Shown here piece after piece: positions 45,576-58,499 of a stretch of 64,000 nucleotides of DNA. Location: assembly GCA_034231615.1 (NCBI GenBank), contig CM067298.1:61472387-61536386 (forward strand). The letters are read 5' to 3'. The notes below the pieces were generated by a model. It worked only from the letters and a program-made list of their open reading frames with translations, did no database searches and had not been told where the DNA came from. Every line of letters starts with the position of its first letter. The first letter of the stretch is position 1. A program made the translations under genes and the position numbers. This stretch comes from Meghimatium bilineatum. Its lineage: Eukaryota; Mollusca; Gastropoda; Stylommatophora; Philomycidae.

Positions 45576-48500
45576 TTATATAGAAAGAGGTGTTGTTGAG
45601 ACGTTATCTGGCTGTACCTGTCGTTTAATATAAAAGTAAGAAAGTGAGTCTCTGTGTTGTTCGTAAGTATACACAGCTGTCCCTGTCGTCTTAAAACCCA
45701 TATTCTTACCCCCACTACTCTGTCTAGTTGTCAGAACGTCAGAAAATGTCTTTGCGTCAAATTTATTTTGCGTCTTGCTTAAACCCTTTGTCGATGTCTT
45801 GTCGTAGGGTCCATAACAATGATAAGTCTTGCTACATAACGAGATCATCCCTATACCACCATACTCGAGCTTGAATAGGCCGGGTTTTCGTTTATCGAAT
45901 AGCCTCGCCTCGACGCACTGGGGGCAGTCTTTAGGCGGATCGAGCAAGAGGTCTATATGAGCATGACAGGTTTCTCTAGGGAACCACTGATCGTAGACTC
46001 GGCGATATTCAGCCCTCATACTAGGTTTAATGACGTCATGCAGACTGTCAGCTGCTAGGGCTAAATAAAGAGAGTCCGTATCCATCTCTGTCACCTCAAA
46101 ATCACTCCTGTCCACGAATCTATCGAGGAAGTCATAGTAAAACTCAAGCATCCTAAGCTTGGCGTATTGGTAAACGAAAAAACCAATCTGAATGGGCAGG
46201 TCCCATTTCGTGTGCTGATACCGCGACTCAACCTCGTATAGATCAGGACCAACCTCGACCATCTTCTTAAAGTAGGGGCTATTGACCAGGGTGTCGGTAG
46301 CTGTAGGGTCCACATACACCACTTTAGTATGTTTCGCTTTATTGGTGAGGGTTTTTCCATAAGCCGCATTCCCAAGTAATTTCATAGTATCACTTGTAAT
46401 AGACGCGGCTGGTGATAGATCACCCTCACGACGAGCACTGGTAACAGTATCACCAAAGTGACTGAAGCATGCTACAGGTTCATACTCTATAATCTGGTAA
46501 ATGTATGTAACCACTAGCCCATGCTCCAGATACCACTTTAGCAGGGGTGTGGCCAACAGGATTTTGTTACCAACATAGCTCCCAATAAGCGTGCGACGGG
46601 GTGTGGTCAATAGATTGTGCTCTTCAGCGTATTTCACCATCAGTGGACCAATATCTGCCCGACTGACATCAATATTCTTAAAGATGGGTGTCATTTCTGA
46701 AAAATGTGGTTTTAAAGTGTCTGGGACGTGAATGTCACATTCCACAAGTCCAAAACACGACCCATCGACAACCGCTGCAAGAATTTGTTCTTGGGTGGGT
46801 TTCGTGTATTTTGCGTAGGATGGTTTACGCCGAGTGAATGTAGCAGCTAGAAAGTCTCTAATGTCTTTCTCTTTCTTTTTTAAGGCCTGCCATTCACATT
46901 CCCAACACTCGACCAGCAGGCCCGAACACGCGACAGACAGAATAGCCCGAATCTCACGTGTTTTGGCATACAACGCAGCCAGTGGTTTTTTGTTGACTGG
47001 GTTGATGACATGGCCTGCGGTGATGGGACAGTTGGGGTGTCCATGGAACATGCACCCATGAAATTGGTAGGCGGTGCGTTTCTTTACACAATAGCCATCC
47101 ACTGGAATGTTACGCTCACTCAACCGCATTTCCTTGCCGTTGAATTGAGTTATTAACTCTATGTTATTAGTGTGTTCCATCCATGCTAGCCACTCCCTAC
47201 ATTGTATGGTGTACAGACTCCGTCTGTGTTGCTTAAAACCATCCTCCTTGGTCCGGGTGATTGTATAATCGGTGGGCATTTCCTGCATTAATGCCCACAA
47301 ATAAAGAGCATTAGCGTCATACCCCTTAATGCTCTTAACCAACTTTCCACCACGAATGTTGGTTTTATCCACCTCATGGTACCTATGAAAAATAATTGAA
47401 GGACCACCGGTAATATTGTGTCGTATGATGTTGTGTAGTTCCTTTTCATATTTGGCACACAACGTAAATACGATACCGCGTGGTAGAGTTTTAAACAGGT
47501 ACCTGAGGGTGATTCCAGGCACAGAGATGGCATCTTTGAACATGTCAATACCTAGGTCAGCATAGAATGAAACCTGGCTGGCCAAAGCAGCCAACATGGG
47601 AACAACATCTTTGTTGTTGTACCACTCTAGAAAATCCTGCAACGTCTTCATTTTATTGACTCGCCAGATTTTTTGGCAGTACTCATACTCTTCAACAGAT
47701 ATGTTGGAGCTTTTAAGCTTTGAGTAGAATGCCGCGTGTGGTGGTAAGCGTGTTTCCTTCAACTGCGCCAGGTCTGTTACATACTCGTAGCAGAAAAAAC
47801 CTTTCTGCTCGACTACTTTGTAAGCTGCCAGATACTTACTGTAACTAAAGCCTGGCGCCAGGTAATTGACAACATCTAAAAATTTCAATGTGTCAGTGGC
47901 TATGCACATAAAGTTGTTATTTCGCTTTACAGCGAAGTTGAATGTTCCATTTTCACTGGGGTGGCTCAGAAAATAACGGGTGAAATATGGTTTGATCAAA
48001 TTGACATCATATTTCCCCGAGTTAAACCCAATCACAGGCAGTTGGGCGAGATAACCCTCGAGTCTAGCCAACTCTTTACAATGCCCACCCATCAGCAAGG
48101 CCTGGCGTTCTGATTTAAACAGTTTTCTTAACCGTTTACCAGCGGTTTCAGCAATTTTTTCTAAATACTTCAACACGCGATTGACCAGCGCTTGGGGGTC
48201 GCCTGTGCTGGCGAAACAGACTGGGTCTGTCATACCACAAACATTGGATGCTACAGAACACGACATAGGGATATGTTTTGCAATATATGTCGTGTTACTC
48301 GTCGACTTTTTTTCACAGTCGGACGAGTCGAAATAGCATTCAAAGTCGAAAGTGGCCCTGTAAGGGTAGATATACACAGACGCATCATCATCATCATCCT
48401 CACCCGGTAAAAGTTTTGCCATTACCTCAAAGATGGTTTCGTGTTGTGTGTAGAACCCACCGGGATAGACACCAGTGCTGCTACCACCTTTACAAATTTT

Positions 48501-49826
48501 CTCATGCTGTGTCAAGTTTGAGTTGCGCTTCCAAACTTTCCCACATTTGGGACATCCGAAGGAGTGGCTAGCTTCGTCAATATTACTTATGTACATGAAG
48601 TGCTCTTTATGTTGGAGGAGGTACATAGTACTGGGAAATATGCTGCCGCTACGTAGTATGGGTATAAGGATATTTAGCTCGTTAAACTCGTACACCTCAA
48701 TGTTAACTTGGTAGCAGTCTTCTAAGCTTGGTAGGATGTCTAGTGTCACACCAGGAAAGTCGGTCTCTGGTTCTCTGTCTTGGTAAGTGTACCAATCGTC
48801 CAGTAAACTATGTGTTGGTGTGTTGAGTGCTCTGATGTTATGTTGGAGATGCAGAGCTAAACAGCGAAAGAAACATAGATTATCGAGATATGGGGTGCTT
48901 GTTGCTTTGTTGTTTTGTAGTGTATTGATGGCTTTATTATTTCGTATATGTGGTGGAAGTGGATCGATAGAACAGCCTAGTGTGTGATTAGAAAGAAAAT
49001 ATAGGTAAAATTCTGTTGCACATATATTTTCTAGCTCGTACTTGGTGTCAGGTCGCACACTAAGCCCGACTTTGGTATTGTCGAGTTCGTTTACAATAGT
49101 TATGAAGCGATCCAGGTCACTTCGATTGTTTATGATTACAGGGGTCTCCAGAACAGAAGCATTGTTGGTAGACCCATGAAAAAATCTGGGTTCTTGTGTC
49201 TCCTTATGGCGGAGAATGATATGTTTTGTAAGACTAATTTTGTATCGCATGGTTTGGGTGTTGTGAATTGCTACTAGGGTGTCATGCCAGTTATTTATGT
49301 GTGGTTCTGTAGGTGAATGGAATATTGTGTAGTGTGCCATTTTTGTAAGTATACGCGAATGGGTCTTAATTGTGTCCCAATTGTCTTTATAAATTTGGTG
49401 GATATCAGCTGGTAGCCCAGCAAGTTCATCCGTTTTAAGTTTTTTAACCAGGCCGACCTCTGGTTCAGCTGGTCGTTTTGTTGTTATAAGTGTTGCATCC
49501 ATATGTTCTAGCGGCGAGTTTGTTGGTGTAGATGTCACAGTATCAACTGGTATTGCTACAGTGGAATCTAGTGGTGTGGATACCACAAGTTGATGTTCAA
49601 CCGGATTTGATGGTCTAGGACGTGTGTTAACCGGTACCTTGGGGTTTGTATGTGCTCGCTTGATATGACGATTTAGATTTGGTGGAAATGTATAAACTTG
49701 GTCGCACATCCCACAAGGATAGCGTTTTCCACTGTGCATGCTATCTACATGAAGTTTAAGTCCAGAGGCTCTAGCAAAACCCTTATTGCAGACGACGCAC
49801 ATGTGTTTGGTTGTTGTGATAGTGGT
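45576..49826 (-). CDS. POLB: Protein-primed family B DNA polymerase with N-terminal zinc fingers (main exon)
   Basis: Residues are numbered from the internal ATG at 49802-49800, which gives 1408 aa. C2H2 fingers lie at 2-24 and 30-51, and a C2HC finger at 417-437. Exonuclease motifs are ExoI FDFECYF (485-491), Exo[10 protein letters not shown] (592-599) and ExoIII YNNKD (728-732). Polymerase motifs are [10 protein letters not shown] (827-835), [11 protein letters not shown] (1141-1150), [10 protein letters not shown] (1239-1247) and KLEY (1311-1314). The long A-B interval fits the TPR inserts of protein-primed enzymes. Residues 305-405 may be OTU-like. The enzyme should copy the element from its ends. 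The true start is probably the exon-1 ATG at 50722, spliced to 49826. The open frame running further upstream to 50126 is only TA-microsatellite and intron sequence. Confidence 0.93.
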   Translation of the reverse strand, partial: TTITTTKHMCVVCNKGFARASGLKLHVDSMHSGKRYPCGMCDQVYTFPPNLNRHIKRAHTNPKVPVNTRPRPSNPVEHQLVVSTPLDSTVAIPVDTVTSTPTNSPLEHMDATLITTKRPAEPEVGLVKKLKTDELAGLPADIHQIYKDNWDTIKTHSRILTKMAHYTIFHSPTEPHINNWHDTLVAIHNTQTMRYKISLTKHIILRHKETQEPRFFHGSTNNASVLETPVIINNRSDLDRFITIVNELDNTKVGLSVRPDTKYELENICATEFYLYFLSNHTLGCSIDPLPPHIRNNKAINTLQNNKATSTPYLDNLCFFRCLALHLQHNIRALNTPTHSLLDDWYTYQDREPETDFPGVTLDILPSLEDCYQVNIEVYEFNELNILIPILRSGSIFPSTMYLLQHKEHFMYISNIDEASHSFGCPKCGKVWKRNSNLTQHEKICKGGSSTGVYPGGFYTQHETIFEVMAKLLPGEDDDDDASVYIYPYRATFDFECYFDSSDCEKKSTSNTTYIAKHIPMSCSVASNVCGMTDPVCFASTGDPQALVNRVLKYLEKIAETAGKRLRKLFKSERQALLMGGHCKELARLEGYLAQLPVIGFNSGKYDVNLIKPYFTRYFLSHPSENGTFNFAVKRNNNFMCIATDTLKFLDVVNYLAPGFSYSKYLAAYKVVEQKGFFCYEYVTDLAQLKETRLPPHAAFYSKLKSSNISVEEYEYCQKIWRVNKMKTLQDFLEWYNNKDVVPMLAALASQVSFYADLGIDMFKDAISVPGITLRYLFKTLPRGIVFTLCAKYEKELHNIIRHNITGGPSIIFHRYHEVDKTNIRGGKLVKSIKGYDANALYLWALMQEMPTDYTITRTKEDGFKQHRRSLYTIQCREWLAWMEHTNNIELITQFNGKEMRLSERNIPVDGYCVKKRTAYQFHGCMFHGHPNCPITAGHVINPVNKKPLAALYAKTREIRAILSVACSGLLVECWECEWQALKKKEKDIRDFLAATFTRRKPSYAKYTKPTQEQILAAVVDGSCFGLVECDIHVPDTLKPHFSEMTPIFKNIDVSRADIGPLMVKYAEEHNLLTTPRRTLIGSYVGNKILLATPLLKWYLEHGLVVTYIYQIIEYEPVACFSHFGDTVTSARREGDLSPAASITSDTMKLLGNAAYGKTLTNKAKHTKVVYVDPTATDTLVNSPYFKKMVEVGPDLYEVESRYQHTKWDLPIQIGFFVYQYAKLRMLEFYYDFLDRFVDRSDFEVTEMDTDSLYLALAADSLHDVIKPSMRAEYRRVYDQWFPRETCHAHIDLLLDPPKDCPQCVEARLFDKRKPGLFKLEYGGIGMISLCSKTYHCYGPYDKTSTKGLSKTQNKFDAKTFSDVLTTRQSSGGKNMGFKTTGTAVYTYEQHRDSLSYFYIKRQVQPDNVSTTPLSI

Positions 49827-49866
49827 CTGTGGAAAAATATAATACAGGTCATCATCCAACTGTGTA

Positions 49867-50040
<174 letters not shown>

Positions 50041-50139
50041 CGCTTAGACACTATTGAGGGATAGCATAGAACAAACAGAGGGTAGATAGTACTGATATAC
50101 ATAACAGTGTTATATATCATAAGCATAAATACTGAATTA

Positions 50140-50640
50140 AGTTAATGAAGTGCTAACTAGTAATGTAAAAATAACTTAAATTAAAATAAAGATCTATAAT
50201 GCTAACACACAAAAAAACACGTGTATAGACCAGACTAATACAGTATAACACACAGTAAATTCTGAATAAGTAATAACAGTACTGCAAAGACCTAACTATT
50301 AATATGAAAATAACTTAAAATAAAACAGTGGTCTATAATGATAATACTAAAATTCAAGAGTATACCACATATCGGTAGGCGTTATCAATATACATAACAT
50401 AGATATAAACATTGAATAAGTAATAAGAGTTCTCCAAAAACCATACCAATTAATGTAAAAATAACTTAAAATAAAACACAGGTCTATAATGATAACACTA
50501 AAAGCCAAGTGTATAACACATAGAGGTAGGCGTTATCAACATACATAACATAGATATAAATACTGAATAATTAATAAGGTTACTATGAGCTCCTACTGAT
50601 TAATTGTAAATATTCTAAACTTACAATAAAATAAAACACA
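50140..50640. repeat. Diverged tandem repeat in the polymerase intron, about 140-150 bp unit
   Basis: TAATGTAAAAATAACTTAAA, GTCTATAATGATAACA, a GTATA-x-CACATA block and GATATAAATACTGAATAAT recur about every 140-150 bp, in three clear copies and a fourth partial one. Confidence 0.75.
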
Positions 50641-50719
50641 AGGATAAATAAACAGCGCTATATAATTATAAAAATATGAAGAGTATAGTGAAAAATTTAT
50701 ACTAACACATATAACTCAC

Positions 50720-50808
50720 CATTTTCTTACGAATAGTTTCCGATGGTCTGGTTCAATGAAGAATGCAAACGTCGTTGTGTTATCAACAAGCTGCTGATTT
50801 TAATAGTG
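50720..50808 (-). other. Predicted polymerase exon 1 (leader plus ATG)
   Basis: Between the presumed start, about 30 bp after the TATA box, and the donor site there is a single ATG (50722-50720) and it is the last codon of the exon. Its context is AGAAAATGG. Without splicing, translation would stop after six codons. Confidence 0.65.
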
Positions 50809-50830
50809 ACGATCATTAGTGCTGCGCCGG

Positions 50831-50838
50831 TATTTATA
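50831..50838 (-). promoter_or_regulatory. TATA box of the polymerase gene
   Basis: Minus-strand TATAAATA, about 110 bp before the predicted ATG. It is the same octamer as in the other two Polinton promoters. Confidence 0.6.
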
Positions 50839-51329
50839 GTACGCTGAAGGGTGACTCAGGGAAAATTTCTTGGTTTCAACTATGTGGATTTCTGAAATAA
50901 CCAGCTAAGGGTGGTTTCAACCAGTTAAACCAGAATTACTAATAACGCGCTCTCAGAGTGACACGGTCAAGGTCTAAGCTTTCTGCCCCGACCATGACAC
51001 GTAATTAGTTTGAACAGGTGTTCTATCCTGACATTTAGCGTCCCTGAACAAAGAACACGTATTTCTGGTGATTCATCCCGTTTAAAGAACATCCAGTACA
51101 TTAGCACTAACGCTTATTCATATTATGACTAATGCGGTCCTTTTTTTAAAACTTGACATTTAAAAATATTGTTTATTAATAACTTGAATTGTGTGGCAAC
51201 CCCGGATCGTATTTTACAACAACTTGGAATCACTCTACTGTAAGGGGAGTTTGAGAATGCACACAGACGCTGAATGGTTGTTTTGTAAAAGCTTTAAACA
51301 CGCTAGAAAGCTTTGAAAATATCTGTAAT

Positions 51330-51396
<67 letters not shown>

Positions 51397-52170
51397 AACA
51401 GTAATAATGAAATTGTATTAATTTGGTACAATTTCTAACTCTTACACCAAGGTATATTTAACTATATATGGACGAAGACTTAGGGAGTTTGAGAACACTC
51501 ATACCACATTGCTAAATCGTGTTGTATAGTCAGATTTACAAATATTCAAAATAACGGTAATAAACATGTCAGAGACAAGCGTCAGAACAGAAGGTGTTAA
51601 GCTCTACCAGGTGGCCGTATTGTAAGCATTTAACAGCCCAGTTTTTTTAATTTTCATTGTTTAATAGAAAGACTAATTTTTAACCATTTTCAGTTATTCA
51701 AGGAATGTTATGAATGCGACATGTTCACGCTTATGTATGCTTCATGCATATATAAATGTTTCTTATAATTACCCCCAATTATTTTGTCATTGTCTGTGTT
51801 GCTCTAATACATTTTACACTGTGGTCAAGCCGTCACGCTTGGTGATTATCGATTGACACGCGTACGCCGTCTCGAGCCAGTAATTAAGCCGTTAAGCCCT
51901 ACCTGTGGGGTTTATTGCTGACGTGTATACATGGATTTATTTTTCGTTTTAAACTATTTCATATAGTTGGAAATATTTTGTGAAATACTGTTTGAAATTC
52001 AAACTAATAATTTAAATAACATTTGTATCAGTATATTAATATCATTAATAATAATATAGCATGATCACAAAACGAAATCCCTACATTCGGACACCAACCA
52101 TGCTTATAGTGATTATATACAGAGACAGCTAAGATAGATAAAGGGTGTTCACTTTCATATACTGGTTGCG
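50839..52170. other. Polinton right non-coding region, outer part
   Basis: AT-rich DNA upstream of the polymerase promoter, with (AT)n at 51331-51392. No ORF of note or RNA gene was recognised. Confidence 0.5.
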
Positions 52171-53130
52171 TGATCGTATTATGCTGACATCATTCGTGCT
52201 AAGATTCCAGTGTCGTTTTCTTTGTGGAAAAGTACGCTAATTAGCATATATTGAAATAGCCCATGAGCTAACAGATGGGTAATTGACCTTGTAGCCTCAT
52301 GATTTACAATGTTTTTCGGAACACAATTTGAGCTTCAACACAATGAAACAGAGCTAAATATGCCATTCATATTGCTGACACCGATCGCGTGACGGGGTTA
52401 TGCTGACCTCATTCTTTCTAAGTTTCCAACCTATTTAATTTGTGGAAAAGTACGCGTCTGTGTTATACCATCGTACAGTTTGAACCAGATCTAAATAGAG
52501 TAGTGTTATGGATGACCCCGACAACGTAATCGGATTATGCTGACAACATTTAGTATAAGTTTCCGTGCCCCACCAGATGGTTAATTGCCCTTGTATCATA
52601 AAGTTTTATGGTGTTTTGCTGGTGGGAATTTGAATTTTAAACACAAGGGGCACACACGCCAGTACTATTCCTTCTAAGGAATTGACCTAGATCTAAATAT
52701 GGTAGAGGTATATATGACCCCCACCTTTTAACCCGGTTATGCTGACCTCATTCATTGTAAGTTTCCAGCCCATTTTCTTTGTGGAACAGTACGCGTCTGT
52801 GTTATGTCATCGTACAGTTTGAACCAGATCTAAATAGGATAGTGTTATGGATGACCCCGACAGCGTAATCGGGTTATGCTGACATCATTTAGTATAAGTT
52901 TCCGTGCCCCACCAGATGGCTAATTGACCTTGTAACATAAAATTTATGGTGTTTTGCTGGTCGGAATTTGACTTTTAAACACAAGTGGCACACACGTCAG
53001 TGCTATTCCTTCTAAAGAATTGACCTAGATCTACATATGGTAGAGGTATATATGACCCCCACCGTATGATCTGGTTATAATAACCTCATTCATTGTAACT
53101 TTCCATAGCCGTTTTCTTTATCACAAAATC
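52171..53130. repeat. Subterminal iterated block, six GGTTATGCTGACCTCATT-like iterons
   Basis: The core CGGGTTATGCTGAC(C/A)TCATT, followed by a spacer and TAAGTTTCC, occurs near 52171, 52389, 52523, 52721, 52861 and 53061. Copies 1, 2 and 4 continue into TTTGTGG-A-AGTACGC; copies 3 and 5 continue into GTGCCCCACCAGATGG; copy 6 has a degraded TTTCTTTATCAC version. The larger period is about 340 bp. The block ends against the right TIR. Confidence 0.85.
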
Positions 53131-53145
53131 TAAAGGGAAAATCCC

Positions 53146-53454
53146 ACCCACCCCTTTTCCAGTTTTCAGGGTCGGGGACCTCGCCGCCCCACTCGCGCCG
53201 CACCGACCCGCCCGACCCGCCGATATCGGGACCACGCCCCGCCGGTATCGGGACCACGCCCCGCCGGTATCGGGACCACGCCCCGCCCGCGATCCGCTCA
53301 CCTTATTGGATCTGGTACCTTATCATGTCTTATCATGTCATATCATGTCATATCATGTCTTATCATGTCTTATCATGTCTTATCATGTCTTATCATGTCA
53401 TATCATGTCATATCATGTCTTATCCACGTCCTATTATGCTGGCTATATACTACT
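53146..53454 (-). repeat. Polinton right terminal inverted repeat
   Basis: 309 bp, the reverse complement of 37780-38074. The decamer number is the same (ten) and one decamer differs. Three 22-bp GC-rich units occur at about 53222-53290. The inner GC-rich spacer is longer here than in the left copy. Confidence 0.95.
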
Positions 53455-53460
53455 TATATA
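53455..53460. repeat. Target site duplication, right (TATATA)
   Basis: Identical to 37774-37779. The flanks then differ (CTG on the left, TTT on the right), which sets the outer limit of any shared sequence. Confidence 0.7.
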
Positions 53461-53574
53461 TTTCTTAACATCCTCCCCTGTATTTATCCACTCGTTTTTT
53501 CTAACCAATGAATCAGCTGGGGTAACCATAGAAATAGCTATTCTGCTTGCACCATCTAGGTCCGTAGATAAGAT

Positions 53575-53755
53575 ATGGGGATTCATTTCCTCCCCCCTCC
53601 CCTTTAGCAAATCTGAACATGACTTTTAGTATTAGGAACTTGACCAAAGGTTAAATAACACCCCCTCCCCTTCACGATTTAAAAACAAACGGTCTTAAAA
53701 ATAAGTTAACATTCCCTCCTTAAAGTAATCATATCTCGGCCTATGGTGTTTCGTT
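53575..53755 (+). repeat. Dispersed repeat shared with 24240-24510
   Basis: TTAGCAAATCTGAACATGAC, TTTTAGTATTAGGAACTTGACC, a C-rich tract, CCTTAAAGTAATCATATC and CGGCCTATGGTG match the 24.2-kb repeat in order. It lies just right of the Polinton. Confidence 0.55.
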
Positions 53756-53759
53756 GTTA

Positions 53760-54190
53760 CTGCCATATGTATGTCTTGATTTGTGTTAACAAATGTGGAT
53801 ACTTCATGAATACTAGGCGTTTTTCAATTATCTCATTACAATGATGGTGGTATCTTTAGTGCTGTCCTGGACTACTTGTATTCCTTCATTCTTTATACGT
53901 CCTCAACCGCTGGCATTGCGTGTTAGAGGTGTTAGATGCATAAGACCGTAGTCAACTGCTGACAGGACTAACTGGTTAAAGTGTAGGGCATGATATGCAG
54001 CCACTATTGCTTAGAAACTATACAAAAGACGTCGGGCGAATGTTGCCCACACATATTTCATCTTATTATTCCTTAGAATGTCTGGACCACATAAGGTGAC
54101 ATGTGGTGTATTAGATAAGTAATGATCGCGTCAAGCTTGCGTTAAGTTAACTCATGTGCTAATGTCATCTAGAAATAGTTAACTTATGTG
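53760..54190. other. No gene seen (53760-54190)
   Basis: Intergenic sequence; a short repeated TTAACT(C)ATGTGCTAATGTCAT occurs at 54147 and 54179. Confidence 0.4.
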
Positions 54191-54475
54191 CTAATGTCAT
54201 ACAAATGTAAAACACATTTCTATACACATACAAATATAAGACACATTTGTATACACATACAAATATAAGACACATTTTTCTACATACACAAACATAAGAC
54301 ACATTTTTCTGACATACAAATATAATACACATTTTTCTACACATACAAATATAAGACATATTTTTCTACACATACACATATAAGACATATTTTTCTACAC
54401 ATACAAATATAAGACACATTTTTCTACACATACAAATATAAGACATATTTTTCTACGCGTACACATATAGGCTAA
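54191..54475. repeat. About 30-bp minisatellite
   Basis: Units of ATAAGACACATTTTTCTACA followed by CATACAAAT, about nine copies. The minus-strand CxxKMCLIFVCV frames are by-products. Confidence 0.85.
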
Positions 54476-54577
54476 TTGACCATTATTGAAAGAATTAGTG
54501 AAAGCAAGCAATGACAAAGAGAAATATAATTCTGAAAAGTTGTAGAATAATTTGAAGAGAATGTGCAAGCAAACATG

Positions 54578-55171
54578 CAATGCCGTCTTAACCCATAGGC
54601 CCGTTGGACATTTGCTCTGGGGCCCACAAGCATAGGGGCCCCATGCGAATATGTTGTAGGTTTTCAGAAAACCCGTATAAAATTTAGTATTATTTTATAA
54701 AAATCTCATAATTTTGTGTTTTGTTTATATGCGAACTGGCCCTTTAAGTTTATCAATCACTTCCAACCTTGAACCTGGACCAATTTTAATACTTTTATTT
54801 GACCTTGTGTAATAGATGTAATATGTTATGCTGCTTATTATTTAAAAAACATATGTAAATATCTGTTTTTGTGTGTAAATATTTTGGTTTTTGTAAATAT
54901 TCTATGTAATACTATAAAACATGTAAATAAAATCTCTTTTCTATGTTTTTCATGTTTAATGTTGATTATAGTTACAGCTGTACAGCAAGTTTTAACAACA
55001 ATTTTGTTGAAATTAGTATAGTGACAATAAAATAAATAATACATTATTTTTAATATTATCAACCATTTATTTTTTTTATTCCTTAGGGGGTCGGGCAGCA
55101 CTCTTTCTTTGCCCAGGGGCCCATCACTATTTCTTTGCCCAGGGGCCCATACTGGTGTAAAGACGGCTCTG
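54578..55171. mobile_element. hAT-type MITE, 594 bp
   Basis: The ends CAATGCCGTCTTAAC and (reverse-complemented) CAGAGCCGTCTTTAC form imperfect inverted repeats. Flanks CAAACATG (54570-54577) and TAAACATG (55172-55179) differ at one base, fitting an 8-bp target duplication. GGGGCCC motifs near each end resemble the 385-551 element. No coding capacity. Confidence 0.65.
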
Positions 55172-55179
55172 TAAACATG

Positions 55180-55677
55180 TCATGTAGAAGTAGGAAGTAA
55201 ATTACATATCTATTGTGGGAGAATTTCAACGTAATGCGATGACGGAACATAGTTTGATCTGATTCTATAAAACCGCAAAAACTATGATATTCCAGAAACA
55301 GCAGATGCTATCCTATAAATAGTCCACTCTATTCTTGCGTGTTCACTTTCCCAAACCAGCCAGACTTGTGACAAAGCTCTGAGTAATGTTTTTCTTGGGT
55401 GTTTAGATCCGTTGGAAGAACTTGGTTCCCGTCAACTTTATTTGGGCGCTGGCCTGCCGCAGCTAAGCCTCCCGTGATTCGTCTTCACGTTTAAGTACGA
55501 CGGACGTTAAGCGGATTGCACGTGATTTGATTGATGAAAAGATTAATGTGCTACAGAAACGTCTCGTTGTTTGGGCTAAAGATGTTTGTGTAAATCGTTT
55601 TTCTATCTTGATTTTCCTGAAGAAAGTATTCAGTGTTTTTTAGCTGACTGTTGGTGAAGTATTCGCTGGTGTTAGCT
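55180..55677. other. No gene seen (55180-55677)
   Basis: Intergenic sequence running into the assembly gap. Confidence 0.4.
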
Positions 55678-55777
55678 NNNNNNNNNNNNNNNNNNNNNNN
55701 NNNNNNNNNNNNNNNNNNNNNNNNNNNNNNNNNNNNNNNNNNNNNNNNNNNNNNNNNNNNNNNNNNNNNNNNNNNNN
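55678..55777. other. Assembly gap (100 N)
   Basis: Exactly 100 N, the conventional filler for a gap of unknown size. A long (AT)n follows at once, probably the reason for the break. Confidence 0.98.
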
Positions 55778-55796
55778 GAGCTAAAGCACAATTGTA

Positions 55797-56720
<924 letters not shown>

Positions 56721-56724
56721 CACA

Positions 56725-56975
56725 TTGATAACTAAGGCCCCATTTATAATTGAGAGCACATTGATAACTGAGACCACATTGATAACTGATACCACATTGA
56801 TATCTGAGACCACATTGATATCTGAGACCACATTGATAACTAAGACCACATTGATAACTGAGACCACATTGATAACTGAGACCACATTGATAACTTAAAC
56901 CATATTGATAACTGAGACCACATTGATAACTGGGACCACATTGATAATTGAGACCACATTGATCACTGATATTAC
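56725..56975. repeat. 18-bp minisatellite (GACCACATTGATAACTGA)n
   Basis: About 13 head-to-tail copies with single-base variants (ATATCTGA, ATAACTAA, ATAACTGG). Confidence 0.9.
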
Positions 56976-57324
56976 TTTTTTATCTCTGATAACAAGGACC
57001 ACAAAGCTTAGATTATTTTGATAAGACAATTATATTTTTTAACCATGAATTAGGGCCATATTGTCAATCCTGCAGCTTGTGTATAGAAGTGAAGATTTAA
57101 TGTTGATGTCATGTTGGTGGTATTTCATCTGACATTTTCTGATATGAGGTTAAATCCACATTAAACTAATTCCATTTGGATGATCGACTATATTGGCTGT
57201 TGTTGTAATGCCACCATCATGAATAGTCCTCTATTTCGATTGGATAAATGGAGTGTGGATACTTTCGTGCATTCTAAGGATATGATGACAACTAGTTGAG
57301 GTCTTCTTGGCAGATATTCTCAGT

Positions 57325-57447
57325 AAGTAAAGTAACCCATAGCTTTTATTAATGCCGTAGGGGTGTGAGATGTTAGCGATCTCACATTTCATAGGCTCTG
57401 CAATGAGGGAGGTAGCCATCTCCTCTCCCTCACAGTCTTTACTCAGT
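57325..57447 (-). mobile_element. SINE family V, copy 3 (body only)
   Basis: The minus strand carries GTAAAGACTGTGAGGGAGAG, GAGATGGCTACC, AATGTGAGATCGCTAACATC and CGGCATTAATAAAAGCTATG, as in 22978-23232. The head is missing. Confidence 0.7.
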
Positions 57448-57719
57448 ATTCTCAGTACAGCAGGTTTAATCACAAAATGAATATGTCCTCAGTGTCTGGG
57501 AACAACCCAACGTAATAGAGATATGAGGACAGGGGTAACACAGAGAAATAAGATAAACAAAACAAGCCAGAAATATTAAAGCGTGTTGGCAATATCAAAG
57601 TACATGATAATGATTATATCCCTTTAGCTGTGAGCAGGCAGCTCTTGACAACCCATAGCCCTTCTGTGAATGCATAGGTTCCCACTGTCTTAAAGTTTTG
57701 CGGGGAAAGGGGGGCGGGG

Positions 57720-58300
57720 AGTTATGTATGCATGGCTAGTCCTCGAAGAGAAGCGTTCCAGTGTAGCAGTGATCCAGGACTGTCACGTCCTGCCAGACAC
57801 GAACCATATACATCTGGGCCCCAGCTCATAACTCTTACGTCAGCTTTGTGGGCCCATTCACATTGATGGCACCTCTCGTATTCCCCGTCACATAGGGGAC
57901 CGCTACAGGAGGGCAAAGAGGCAATGTCCGCTGGCTCGCATCTCATCGTCATCCCTGGGGGCCGTTTTACGGCAGATAAAAGCAAGACACGGAGATAAGT
58001 CTTACATATAACCCATGATTGTGCGGACGAAGACACATACACACGTGACATTTAGGTAGGTAGGGCCTAGATCCACTCCAAGTAGAATTGATTCTCATCA
58101 CCATGTCAGGATCCATGGTAAGGTCGTCGGGATTTGACAAGAGCAGTGTGGTATGCAAGAGGAGAAAGAAACAGGAGTGACCTGGGTATATCGCCAGGTA
58201 CTCGGTTGCCCCATAGAAAATGTGTGAAAACAGGGCTATCAAGGTGAAGGTTATGCTATGTACACGGTTGTGCATCCACTTCACCTGAATGTCAGAGGTA
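57720..58300 (-). other. Possible host exons (unidentified)
   Basis: Two overlapping minus-strand frames have more balanced composition than the surroundings. One (58284 to about 57967) begins after an acceptor-like TCTGACATTCAG and encodes hydrophobic segments, with CHVCMCLRPHNHG near its end. The other (58051-57722) follows a second acceptor-like CCCCCAG and contains Cys-rich GPLCDGEYERCHQCEW, ending in a stop. CxxCxxxRP recalls, without matching, DHHC palmitoyltransferases. No function is assigned, and both could be chance frames. Confidence 0.25.
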
Positions 58301-58400
58301 AGGAAATGAACATCAACATCCTTTAACTGTAAGTGGGACGTCCGACCCGGGTCCTACATGTAGACGGCCCCTTCAAAGTGCATAACACAATAACAATGTT

Positions 58401-58495
58401 CACAAAGACAGACGATGTTTTGACTAAAAACTTCTTCATCCGGATCTTATTTCTGTCCGGATGACGACATTTCAGTCGAAAACTGCCTATTTTTG
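58401..58495. repeat. Inverted pair of the GATGAAG...GAAACGTCG motif
   Basis: The minus copy (58401-58442: GGATGAAGAAGTTTTTAGTC, AAAACATCGTCTGTCTTTGTG) and plus copy (58456-58490: GGATGACGACATTTCAGTCG, AAAACTG) face each other across a short spacer. Confidence 0.4.
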
Positions 58496-58499
58496 TGAA

